This document shows positions 1-8,094 of a DNA stretch of 64,000 bases, piece after piece; within the stretch, counting starts at the first letter, position 1; every line of letters begins with the position of its first letter. Under the pieces are notes generated by a model, which was not told the origin of the DNA, did no database searches, and saw only the letters and a list, made by a program, of their open reading frames with translations. Source of the DNA: JAZKAR01 sp040389065 (GTDB lineage: Bacteria; Pseudomonadota; Gammaproteobacteria; Burkholderiales; Casimicrobiaceae); assembly GCA_040389065.1 (NCBI GenBank), contig JAZKAR010000003.1:1-64000 (forward strand), in the 5' to 3' direction. Both the position numbers and the translations under genes were made by a program.

Positions 1-36
1 TAGTGAATAAGTCATACTTAATATTATGTCACATTA

Positions 37-207
37 ATGTTGGCTTGCTATAGTATAGAAGAGGCTGTTGCAGCTGTTCATCAAATTCCAACTATTCATC
101 GTGAACAGTGTAGAGAAATATTTGAACAACGTTTTACATCGCACGTGATGGCTAAAAATTATTATCGTCTCTATGAACACATCTGCCGTTCGCGCTATGC
201 GGCGTAA
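37..207 (+). pseudogene. C-terminal remnant of a family-4 glycosyltransferase
   Basis: The frame ending at the TAA at 205-207 gives about 56 residues beginning SIEEAV after a short lead. It runs through HREQCREIFEQRF and MAKNYYRLYEH, the usual last helices of GT4 (GT-B fold) glycosyltransferases. The same frame has stops at 1-3, 4-6 and 19-21, so it cannot be continuous with the rest of a GT domain as read here. Either the gene is frameshifted just upstream or only this tail survives. It ends 14 bp before the debranching enzyme at 222, and GT4/GDE pairs are common, which suggests an original two-gene operon. The family call rests on motif memory. Confidence 0.6.
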
Positions 208-221
208 AGAAAGGAGATAAG

Positions 222-2396
222 ATGCCAAACGAGGAAAATCATCATTATAACTTTGCTACGTCTGTACAGATTGATCCTCGTACCCAGGTACTTAAACACG
301 ATGATACGTTTGGCGTGTTTGATCGGTTTGGTGATATTCATTCTTTTGAGCCAGCCGGTCTTGGCATTTATCATCATGATACCCGCTTTCTTTCACGTCT
401 TATTTTTAGGCTGGAAGGAGAGCGACCCTTATTATTAGATTCAACCATTAAAGAGGATAATGCTCTTTTTACAGTAAACTTGATGAATCCTGATATTCGT
501 CAGGCAGGCGAAATTGTTATACCACGCGGTACCATTCATCTCTATCGATCAAAGGTGTTATGGAAGGGGGCGTGTTACGAAAGGCTTCGTCTGCATAATT
601 ATGGTCAGACCAATGTTGAGTTTTTGTTTAGCATTGAGTTTGATGCCGATTTTACAGATCTTTTTGAAGTAAGAGGCGTCTCTCGTAGCCATCACGGGCA
701 AATGCATGTACCTTTGATTGAACATAATAAGCTTGTTTTAGGCTATACAGGGCTAGATAAACTCATACGCCGCACGCATATTGAGCTGAACCCTCTGCCT
801 TATAAATGGCCAACAGAAAAGCGGGCGCTGTATAAAATTGCATTAGAGCCTCATGCCGAAGCAGTTATAGAGTGGTCAATTATCTGTGAGCTAGATTTGC
901 CGGGCACATTATTTACGTTTCCTACGTTTAACTATGATGAGGTTTCTACGGCAACCTCTGAAGTATTACAACGGGCTAGAGAGGGTGAGCCTGAGATTTC
1001 TACCTCGAACAAGTTATTTAATAATTGGTTGAATCGTTCTTCAGCTGATATTCATATGTTGCGTACTGATACGCCTCATGGCCCTTATCCATATGCAGGT
1101 GTTCCTTGGTTTAGCACCGTATTTGGGCGTGATGGCATTATTACTGCCTTAGAATATTTATGGATTAATCCTTCTTTAGCAAGAGGCGTATTAACGTGTT
1201 TGATGGCGACTCAAGCGCAAGCTGATAGTGCAGAGCAAGATGCAGAGCCAGGTAAAATTATTCACGAAATGCGCTCAGGAGAAATGGCTGGCCTCAAAGA
1301 AGTCCCTTTTGGGCGCTATTATGGTTCTATTGATGCAACGCCTCTTTTTATTATATTGGCAAGCGCTTACTACAAGCGCACAGGGGATAGTGAATTTTTG
1401 CATACCGTATGGCCTTACCTAGAAAGAGCTTTAGAATGGATTGATCGCTTTGGCGATATGGATGGTGATGGATTTTATGAGTATGCTGCCCGCTTGCCCT
1501 CTGGTTTAGTGCAGCAAGGCTGGAAAGATTCACCCGATTCAATCTTCCATGCCGATGGCACAGATGCAGAAGGGCCTATTGCTCTTTGCGAAGTGCAGGC
1601 CTATGTTTACGCTGCAAAAGTAGCGTGCGCTGATTTGGCTAAAACGTTAGGATTAATGACACGAGCACAGATACTTCAAGATGAAGCACAACAGCTTCAG
1701 CAACGTTTTGAGGCTCACTTTTGGTCTGAAGAGCTATCTACCTATGTGCTAGCTTTAGATGGACAAAAAAATCCTTGCAAGGTAGTGAGTTCGAATGCAG
1801 GGCATTGCCTATTTACAGGTATCGCCAGCGAAATTCGTGCCCAGCGTGTCGCAGAAGTATTAATGAATGAAGAAAATTTTACGGGTTGGGGTATTCGTAC
1901 TATAGCGCGCAACGCACGGCGATATAATCCCATGTCTTATCATAATGGATCGGTTTGGCCTCATGATAATGCCATAATTGCAGCAGGGTTTGCACGTTAT
2001 GGCCTTAAAGATGCAGTAATTAAAGTAGCTAGCGGTTTATTTGATTCAGCGCTCTATTTTAGTTCTCACCGCCTGCCAGAATTATTTTGCGGGTTTACAC
2101 GTTGCCAAGGTGAAAGCCCTACGATGTATCCTGTTGCATGTGCTCCTCAGGCATGGGCGGCTGGTGCTGTATTTATGTGCCTTCAAGCTTGCTTGGGTTT
2201 AGACATCGATTATTCAAAAAGCACAGTGACGTTTGCAAATCCTGTTCTTCCTTTAGGCGTAGATTTAATGTCTATTCGCTATTTGCAAGTAGGGGCAGGT
2301 AGTACTGTAAATCTGTTGCTTACCCGGCATGAGGATGATATAGGAATAAATGTACCTAAAAGAACAGGTAAGGCTAAAGTATTAACGATTAAATAA
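222..2396 (+). CDS. Amylo-alpha-1,6-glucosidase / glycogen debranching-type glycosidase
   Basis: A 724-residue cytosolic protein with an N-terminal beta domain (about 20-230, the GDE N-bis type) and a C-terminal (alpha/alpha)6 barrel (about 270-700). Barrel motifs typical of the family are visible: PWFSTVFGRDGI, KIIHEMRSGEM, GWKDSPDS and SYHNGSVWPHDNAI. The Asp of GWKDSPDS is the expected acid. Family members trim alpha-1,6 branches of glycogen or act on related alpha-glucosides; the exact substrate cannot be told from sequence. AAGGAG at 211-216 lies 5 nt before the ATG and fixes the start. The preceding glycosyltransferase remnant suggests a lost partner. The length is normal, with no disruption. 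Confidence 0.85.
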   Translation: MPNEENHHYNFATSVQIDPRTQVLKHDDTFGVFDRFGDIHSFEPAGLGIYHHDTRFLSRLIFRLEGERPLLLDSTIKEDNALFTVNLMNPDIRQAGEIVIPRGTIHLYRSKVLWKGACYERLRLHNYGQTNVEFLFSIEFDADFTDLFEVRGVSRSHHGQMHVPLIEHNKLVLGYTGLDKLIRRTHIELNPLPYKWPTEKRALYKIALEPHAEAVIEWSIICELDLPGTLFTFPTFNYDEVSTATSEVLQRAREGEPEISTSNKLFNNWLNRSSADIHMLRTDTPHGPYPYAGVPWFSTVFGRDGIITALEYLWINPSLARGVLTCLMATQAQADSAEQDAEPGKIIHEMRSGEMAGLKEVPFGRYYGSIDATPLFIILASAYYKRTGDSEFLHTVWPYLERALEWIDRFGDMDGDGFYEYAARLPSGLVQQGWKDSPDSIFHADGTDAEGPIALCEVQAYVYAAKVACADLAKTLGLMTRAQILQDEAQQLQQRFEAHFWSEELSTYVLALDGQKNPCKVVSSNAGHCLFTGIASEIRAQRVAEVLMNEENFTGWGIRTIARNARRYNPMSYHNGSVWPHDNAIIAAGFARYGLKDAVIKVASGLFDSALYFSSHRLPELFCGFTRCQGESPTMYPVACAPQAWAAGAVFMCLQACLGLDIDYSKSTVTFANPVLPLGVDLMSIRYLQVGAGSTVNLLLTRHEDDIGINVPKRTGKAKVLTIK

Positions 2397-2455
2397 TTAA
2401 TCGGCATAATCAATAAGAAAGAGGCCATATTATTTATCAGTTAGATGTATAGCAA

Positions 2456-2495
2456 TATATGGGGCTATCTTTGATTTTCCTGATAGCTCCATATA
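2456..2495. terminator. Stem-loop between convergent genes
   Basis: Arms of 14 bases (2456-2469 and 2482-2495) pair with one mismatch around a 12-base loop. It lies between the converging ends of the debranching enzyme and a GNAT gene, so it could terminate either strand. There is no clear T-run. Confidence 0.45.
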
Positions 2496-2527
2496 CTTAT
2501 CGTTCGCTCTACTTATGTTTTATTGTA

Positions 2528-2965
2528 TTAAATATTTTTCACCATTTTTAGATGAGAAAGAGTAGGGGTTAGTTTTACATATTCATCGCCTACCACTACA
2601 TAATTTAATTTTTTATAGAAATCGACAACGGTTAGGCGTGCATCCATTTGTAAGTATTTAAAGCCAAGAGTCTGAAGTTTTTTTTCTGTTTCAATCATTA
2701 TCTTTTTCCCAAGCCCTTTTTTTTGCTGAGAAGGTGAAACAGCTACGTGGTAGATTTCTGCTTCAGTAGAAGATATCGGAATAATAACGGAACAAGCTTC
2801 TAATTTACCTGCGGCATCAAATAACCCGAAATGTAGATATCGGTTTTCTTGAGAAATATCGCCGTTGTGTAACGATAAACCGAGCGGCATGCGAAGAAGT
2901 TCATCGCGAAGTGAAAATGCTTGTTTGTATTCATCTGTTCCAAAATAAATTTCTTTAAATATCAT
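2528..2965 (-). CDS. GNAT family N-acetyltransferase
   Basis: 145 residues with the acetyl-CoA binding motif A, QQKKGLGKKI, at about residue 80, after a beta strand rich in I/V and the AVSP turn. It is followed by the usual LQMDAR...VDFYKKLNYVVVGDEY C-terminal motif in which the Tyr is the probable general acid. Such enzymes transfer acetyl groups from acetyl-CoA to amines; the substrate is unknown. The gene stands alone, facing the debranching enzyme and separated from the next GNAT gene on the same strand by about 150 bp. Confidence 0.8.
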   Translation of the reverse strand: MIFKEIYFGTDEYKQAFSLRDELLRMPLGLSLHNGDISQENRYLHFGLFDAAGKLEACSVIIPISSTEAEIYHVAVSPSQQKKGLGKKIMIETEKKLQTLGFKYLQMDARLTVVDFYKKLNYVVVGDEYVKLTPTLSHLKMVKNI

Positions 2966-3117
2966 TCCATGCTCAATTCTTTTTTATATATATAGGGTCT
3001 AATTGCTTAGCTTCTAACATGACAAAGTTTGTGGCTCCCAGAGTTTTATTCTATCAGTTTCGCTTATCTGTAGAAATAGTGAACCTGTTAGGCAGTGACC
3101 TATTATTAGAGGGGTTT

Positions 3118-3678
3118 CTACTCAATAGAAAAGCGAAAAATGTCGCAAGGCGTTTGTTTATTCTTACCGCTAAATAATTCAAAATGTTTAATGGCTGGGT
3201 TTTCAAGAGTTTGTTTCCAAAATGCTCGCGCAGCATCATTATCTTTGACGACGGTTAGCTCCCATTTGCCCGGATGGTTTTGAAAAATTTGTAAGGCAGC
3301 GTGTGTGCCAATGCCATGATGTTGATATTTTGCACTGATGAAAAATTCTTGAACAAAAAAATCTGTTGGCTGACCAGATGCTGCAATAGTAGTAATTAAA
3401 GCAAAGCCCGCAAGCGCCTTATTAGCATAAATAAGATAAGGATAATAATTTTTTTCAGTCCAGTAAGAATCAAAACTAGGGTCATCAGGGTACGGAAAAT
3501 CAAATTGTCCTACTCTATTAAAGCAAAAATCACTGCTATCGAGTGTTGAGCGAGTAGAAAACGTATACATATAAAGCTGTATCAGATTAAGAATGACTAT
3601 TTTGTCTGAAAGAAGTGCTTTTTTGACTTCAACCTTTAGGGCTTGAGGTTGCACGGTAGTATGTTTGTGTGCTGTCAT
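3118..3678 (-). CDS. GNAT family N-acetyltransferase
   Basis: I start this at the ATG ending at 3678, which has GAGAA five bases upstream; an in-frame TTG 21 bp further up is a poorer start. The product is 186 residues. Motif A reads YQHHGIGTHAAL (the Q-x-x-G-x-G/A pyrophosphate loop), followed by WELTVVKDNDAARAFWKQTL, the motif B region. It is unlike its neighbour at 2528 in sequence, so it is not a recent duplicate. The acceptor substrate is unknown. Confidence 0.8.
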   Translation of the reverse strand: MTAHKHTTVQPQALKVEVKKALLSDKIVILNLIQLYMYTFSTRSTLDSSDFCFNRVGQFDFPYPDDPSFDSYWTEKNYYPYLIYANKALAGFALITTIAASGQPTDFFVQEFFISAKYQHHGIGTHAALQIFQNHPGKWELTVVKDNDAARAFWKQTLENPAIKHFELFSGKNKQTPCDIFRFSIE

Positions 3679-3795
3679 AGTATTCTCAATATTGCTCAAA
3701 AATAACTAAAATAATTCAATACATGAACAAATGATTTTAAACATTAAACTGCAATGAAAACGCATTTCTGAAGAAAAAAATGGCTTGTTATTTCC

Positions 3796-4746
3796 TTATT
3801 GTTTTGTTAAGGATGGCGACTGACGTGATCTGAGCGTAATGAGAATGCCAGAAGCAGTGACTACACACATACCGATAACACTTAAACGATCAGGTACATG
3901 ACCGAAAACTAACCAGCCGAGTAAGCCAGCCCATAGTAATTGCAGGTAAGTAATAGGGGCTAGCAATGAAGCTTGTGCGTGTTGATAGGCTGATGTAAAA
4001 AGAAAATGCCCTAGTCCGCCAGTGATGCCTAAACTTAACAATAACAATAACTCGCGAAGATCAGGAACTCTTCCTGACCAGTACCATGGCAAACATACAC
4101 CAAAGCATATTGAACCCATTAAGGTGGTGTAGAAAAGCATCACCACGGCGCGCTCAGTGCTTATAAGAACGCGCGACAATAATTGATATGCTGCTGAGGC
4201 AACTACTGCACATAATACGTAAATAATTCCTGTGTGATCTAAGTTACTGCTGGGGCGTACAATCAATAAAACCCCAGCAAATCCTGTTAAGGATGCGATC
4301 CATCCCAATATTCCAATACGTTCGCCTAAAATGGGCCGAGCAATTAAAATTACTAACATGGGTGCCAAAAAGCTAATGGCTGTGGTTTCTGCTACGGGCA
4401 TTCGCTGCAACGCTAACCCTATAAATAATGTGATAAAGGGCAAGCAAGCAGCACGCAAGATCACCCATCGGGTTCGTTGTGTTTGTAAGAGTTTTTTCCC
4501 TTGAGTGGGCAAAAGAATTATCATCATCAAAAGGCAATTAACAATGTACCGAATGGCTGCTATAAACGGTACTTTATAGTGTATTGATAGATACTTTGTT
4601 GTGGTGTCCTGACAAGTGAAAAAAAAGAGCGCTAATATAAATAAGAGTGCTCCTTTAAAAGGGTGGTATGAGGGTGGAGTTGTCAGCGCCTCTGTGGTTT
4701 TATTATCTGATTTACCTGGGGTTAGGTTAAATCCTGATGTACTCAT
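3796..4746 (-). CDS. EamA/DMT-superfamily membrane transporter
   Basis: Ten hydrophobic segments in two EamA-like halves. The first begins at FKGALLFILALFFFTCQDTTTKYL and the second near GIIYVLCAVVASAAYQL. The motif PMLVILIARPILGERIG, with the E in helix 4, is typical of drug/metabolite exporters. The frame is open 36 codons further upstream, but that extension runs into a copy of the palindromic intergenic repeat (4817-4886). The ATG at 4744-4746 has GGAG eight bases upstream and is therefore chosen, giving 316 residues. It acts in the inner membrane; the substrate is unknown. Confidence 0.8.
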   Translation of the reverse strand: MSTSGFNLTPGKSDNKTTEALTTPPSYHPFKGALLFILALFFFTCQDTTTKYLSIHYKVPFIAAIRYIVNCLLMMIILLPTQGKKLLQTQRTRWVILRAACLPFITLFIGLALQRMPVAETTAISFLAPMLVILIARPILGERIGILGWIASLTGFAGVLLIVRPSSNLDHTGIIYVLCAVVASAAYQLLSRVLISTERAVVMLFYTTLMGSICFGVCLPWYWSGRVPDLRELLLLLSLGITGGLGHFLFTSAYQHAQASLLAPITYLQLLWAGLLGWLVFGHVPDRLSVIGMCVVTASGILITLRSRQSPSLTKQ

Positions 4747-4816
4747 AGTGCTAACTCCAGACGGCGATATCATTAAGCTAAGGCATGATATGCAAGGGAA
4801 TGTGATCGTTGGTGTG

Positions 4817-4886
4817 TTAGAGCTTACGCAGTTGGGTTCTCTTTGTTTTGCCATGCTTTAAGTGAACTAAACTGCGTAACTTCTAA
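4817..4886. repeat. Palindromic intergenic repeat, shrunken copy
   Basis: Begins TTAGAGCTTACGCAGTT and ends AACTGCGTAACTTCTAA, matching the ends of the larger copies elsewhere in the window. At 70 bp it has lost most of the internal core. It sits just upstream of the DMT transporter start. Confidence 0.75.
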
Positions 4887-5087
4887 GTGTATCAGTTTGA
4901 ATATTGCGTAGTTTGATATTCACTCATACGCATTAAAAAAGCTAATTTTTTGCACTATTTGGGTTTGAAAAAATGGTTATTCCGTTTAGTCTTAGGCATC
5001 AAAATAGCTAAACTCTAAAAGGTGCTTGATATGTTTGCATATGAACGAAAGCGGGTACTTATATGTATTTGAAAAGCTATTTTCACA

Positions 5088-5522
5088 TCATAATTTCTCT
5101 GGCAATGCCTTCATAATAGAACGCCATGCTATTTCAGTTTCTCGATCTGTAGAATCAAAGGCGGCTGCCAGATGTTGCATTTGTGTTGATGTGAGCTGAG
5201 CTTCTAATTCTTTACCTATTTCCGTTAATTGCAATTGTTTGAACCGTTTATCATGTTCTGCCGAATTCATGCTCACTAGTTTTTTTTCAATCAAATGCCG
5301 AAGCGGGGCATTTAACGCTTGTTTGCTTACCTCTAAGAGATCTAGTAAGCCATGAATAGCAATATTAGGGTGGCGGCCTACAAAATAGAGAATACGATGA
5401 TGCGCGCGCCCTAAGCCTTGCCCAGCCAAAATATGATCAGGTCGCGATGTAAAGGCGCGGTATGCAAAATAAAATAGTTCGATAGATTGGCGGAGTTCCG
5501 CTTGTCGTTTTAGGTCAGTCAT
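5088..5522 (-). CDS. MarR family winged-helix transcriptional regulator
   Basis: 144 residues from the ATG at 5520-5522. A winged helix lies at about residues 35-110: HHRILYFVGRHPNIAIHGLLDLLEVSKQAL is the helix-turn-helix region, followed by LIEKKLVSM and the wing DKRFKQLQLTEIG. The frame extends upstream through the neighbouring gene's start, so I use the internal ATG, although no strong ribosome site precedes it. It is divergent from the aminotransferase at 5593 with about 70 bp between them, the usual place for a MarR operator. It probably controls that gene and itself. Confidence 0.8.
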   Translation of the reverse strand: MTDLKRQAELRQSIELFYFAYRAFTSRPDHILAGQGLGRAHHRILYFVGRHPNIAIHGLLDLLEVSKQALNAPLRHLIEKKLVSMNSAEHDKRFKQLQLTEIGKELEAQLTSTQMQHLAAAFDSTDRETEIAWRSIMKALPEKL

Positions 5523-5592
5523 ATTGACATAATAAGCTGAAAGCTTGTACTCTGTCGATAGGTCAATGTTGTTGACTATTTTAAGGTGTCTT

Positions 5593-6744
5593 ATGAGCAA
5601 AGCATTGCAGTTCTCAAATCGAATCCAAGATCTTCATTCTTCGCCTATTCGTGACATTCTTTCAATTATTGATAGGGAAGGAATGATTTCATTTGCAGGC
5701 GGCTTACCTTCGCCTGATAGTTTTCCTTTTTTATCGTGTGAACAAATACCTAACCATATAATGCAGTATGGGCCTTCTGAAGGTGAGTCTGCATTAAGAA
5801 AACGAATCGCAGAAGAGTTGGAAAGTATTGGTCTTTGTTGTAAGCCAGATCAAATATTAATTTTATCAGGGTCACAGCAGGGCATTGATTTGGTTTCAAA
5901 GCTGTTTATTGATTCAGGCACATGCATTGCTTTAGAAGTTCCTACTTATCTGGCAGCTTTACAAGTTTTTCGTTTTTTTGGCGCTCAATTTACAACGTTA
6001 GACCCTCAGCAGCCTGAGCATTTACTGCGTATACCTCAACGTCCTGCATTTGTGTACACCATTCCAACCTTTCAAAATCCAACCGGATATTGTTATTCAC
6101 ATGAAGAACGACAGAGCTTAGCAAGCCTATGTGATGAAGCCAATATACCGATATTTGAAGATGACCCGTATCGTGATCTTGTTTATGATTCATGTATAAG
6201 AACCCCCATCTGCTCTTACTTAAAGCGCGCTTCATGGATGTACCAAGGGTCTTTTTCTAAAAGCTTGGCGCCGGGTTTGCGTTTAGGTTTTATGGCAGTC
6301 TCATCGAATTTAATTTCTTATTTTACTTCCCTGAAGCAAGCCGCTGATTTGCACAGCAGCCGCATTAGTCAGTGGCTTGTGTTAAATCAGCTTAATAGTA
6401 TTTCAAGAGAAAAGCGAACAACCGAACTTATTAACCATTACCGATGTAAGCGAGATGCCTTCGAGCATTATCTGCAACGTTATTTTAATGATATTGCCAG
6501 CTGGCAAACGCCAGCAGGTGGTTTATTCTATTGGCTTCAGCTCAAGAAGCCGCAAGATACAAGAAGGCTTTTGCCTTTGGCTATAGACCAGAATGTAGCA
6601 TTTATGCCAGGCGAGCCATTTTTTCCTCCAGTGATAGAGACTTCTCAGAATCCTAACCTCGGTACATTACGATTAAATTTTAGTCATGCTTCTGATAGCG
6701 AGGCTGAACGAGGGCTTAGTAAACTTGCTTCACTTATCAGATGA
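5593..6744 (+). CDS. PLP-dependent class I/II aminotransferase
   Basis: 383 residues. The start at 5593 (MSKALQFSNR) is preceded by AAGGTG and avoids overlap with the divergent regulator; 16 further upstream codons are open but unlikely to be used. The PLP lysine is in GSFSKSLAPGLRLGFM, and other fold-type I marks are TIPTFQNPTGY (the Asn contacts PLP) and EDDPYRDLVY (the Asp pairs with the pyridine nitrogen). It resembles LysN/2-aminoadipate-type and MocR-domain aminotransferases but has no DNA-binding domain. The amino donor is unknown. Confidence 0.85.
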   Translation: MSKALQFSNRIQDLHSSPIRDILSIIDREGMISFAGGLPSPDSFPFLSCEQIPNHIMQYGPSEGESALRKRIAEELESIGLCCKPDQILILSGSQQGIDLVSKLFIDSGTCIALEVPTYLAALQVFRFFGAQFTTLDPQQPEHLLRIPQRPAFVYTIPTFQNPTGYCYSHEERQSLASLCDEANIPIFEDDPYRDLVYDSCIRTPICSYLKRASWMYQGSFSKSLAPGLRLGFMAVSSNLISYFTSLKQAADLHSSRISQWLVLNQLNSISREKRTTELINHYRCKRDAFEHYLQRYFNDIASWQTPAGGLFYWLQLKKPQDTRRLLPLAIDQNVAFMPGEPFFPPVIETSQNPNLGTLRLNFSHASDSEAERGLSKLASLIR

Positions 6745-6963
6745 GGCGTAATTAGACAGTATCTTTAAGCACTGTAAAACGAAGATAAACCGCGAAGCGT
6801 GGTTATCATAGTGCAGTTAATACCTTGCTGCTCTGCGGCGGGGTTATTTATTGCAGATACCAATATGCCCAAACTCAGTGACATCACCTTTAATAATTTT
6901 TTGATATAAGTATTTCAACCATCTTTTAGTTAGCCGTTTACGTAAAGCATCGTGTAATTATGT

Positions 6964-7809
6964 TCAATCTATTAAAAACTCTTTACTAGAAAAATAAATA
7001 CGATGCTGGCTAGAGTCGAAACTTACTACCGAAATAATATAAGAACCATTGGTCAAAAGATTAACGGAGGAGGGAAGCACTAATGAGTTCGTTATTGCAG
7101 TGCCTTGCCAAACGATAGCATTTTGATTTTTATTGATGAGTAGACTATTGTAATTAATAATGCTTACTAAATGACGCGTGGCTTCAGGTATGTTAGGCCA
7201 GTTTATTTCTCGATTAGCATAATTAACGCTGTTGGCAGTAGCTGGGGTGGTAGTATTTAAAGGAAATACCTCTGATACGCCATTCGCTGCAAGGTAATAG
7301 GTGCAGGTAGGATTATTAATTAACTGTTTTCCACCATCATTTATATAGGTGCCTGTATAAATAGAAGTAGCAGAATCTTTAATTAAGTTGTAACTTCCTG
7401 TTTGTTGAGTAGCATCGATAGTGCCTGACCAACTGCCTGAAAGATGATTATCAAGCTTATTAAGCGTAAGGGTTCCTACACTTGAAGAGGTTTGGCAATT
7501 ATCATACGTGAAGCTCATGCTTCCCATTACATGTGTGTCAGAGGGTGGTACGCTAAAATACACACTACCCGGTGTAGGGTCTTCAGGATTATTGATATTA
7601 TCTTCTAGGAAATAACCTATATAGAGCGCGTCAGCCTCTTCAGGCGCAATGATGGCAGGGTGGGGAGGGCTATATGACAATAAAGTGGATGTTTGATTAT
7701 TGGTAACTGAATTATCTGTGGCACCAATAGTAGTAGTATTAGTCCCGCCGCCGCCGCATCCCATGAGAACAGAGCATAACAAGGAGCAAGTGGCTAAATT
7801 ATTTTTCAT
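6964..7809 (-). CDS. Hypothetical lipoprotein
   Basis: 281 residues starting with a classic lipoprotein signal: a hydrophobic stretch ending LLCSVLMGC, then GGGG. Lipidation would be on Cys18 or thereabouts. The mature part is rich in Ser, Thr and Asn. It contains a strand-rich region with SMSFTYDNCQTSSSVGTLTL and a second Cys in NPTCTYYL that could pair with it. I do not recognise the family. It is probably anchored in the outer membrane. The gene stands alone; the N-terminus looks like that of the Ig-repeat lipoprotein at 33798, but the rest does not. Confidence 0.75.
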   Translation of the reverse strand: MKNNLATCSLLCSVLMGCGGGGTNTTTIGATDNSVTNNQTSTLLSYSPPHPAIIAPEEADALYIGYFLEDNINNPEDPTPGSVYFSVPPSDTHVMGSMSFTYDNCQTSSSVGTLTLNKLDNHLSGSWSGTIDATQQTGSYNLIKDSATSIYTGTYINDGGKQLINNPTCTYYLAANGVSEVFPLNTTTPATANSVNYANREINWPNIPEATRHLVSIINYNSLLINKNQNAIVWQGTAITNSLVLPSSVNLLTNGSYIISVVSFDSSQHRIYFSSKEFLID

Positions 7810-8094
7810 TCACATGTATCATAATAATAAAGAATGACGAATTCTATAGGAATGCTTCTTCAAGAACAAATGTTTATCGTTGAGTTTTATCCTTTTTATT
7901 TTTTTGATGCATAGTATTTAATTTTTTCTCAATAGAGGAAAAAGTTGTAAATCTAGAAATACCCGGCTGTTTTAGTGGTGCAATAGCGTTTGCTGAACTC
8001 CAAAAAGGTTTATCTGCGGCATGACATATAGATAAGTATAACTACCTGTGAATAAAGCCGTTAAATACATAATTAATTTAAAATTTGTATTTTC

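Noticed and set aside
4747..4854. N-terminal extension of the DMT transporter by 36 codons
   Set aside because: It reads through the end of a mobile-type repeat and lacks a ribosome site; the internal ATG at 4746 has one.
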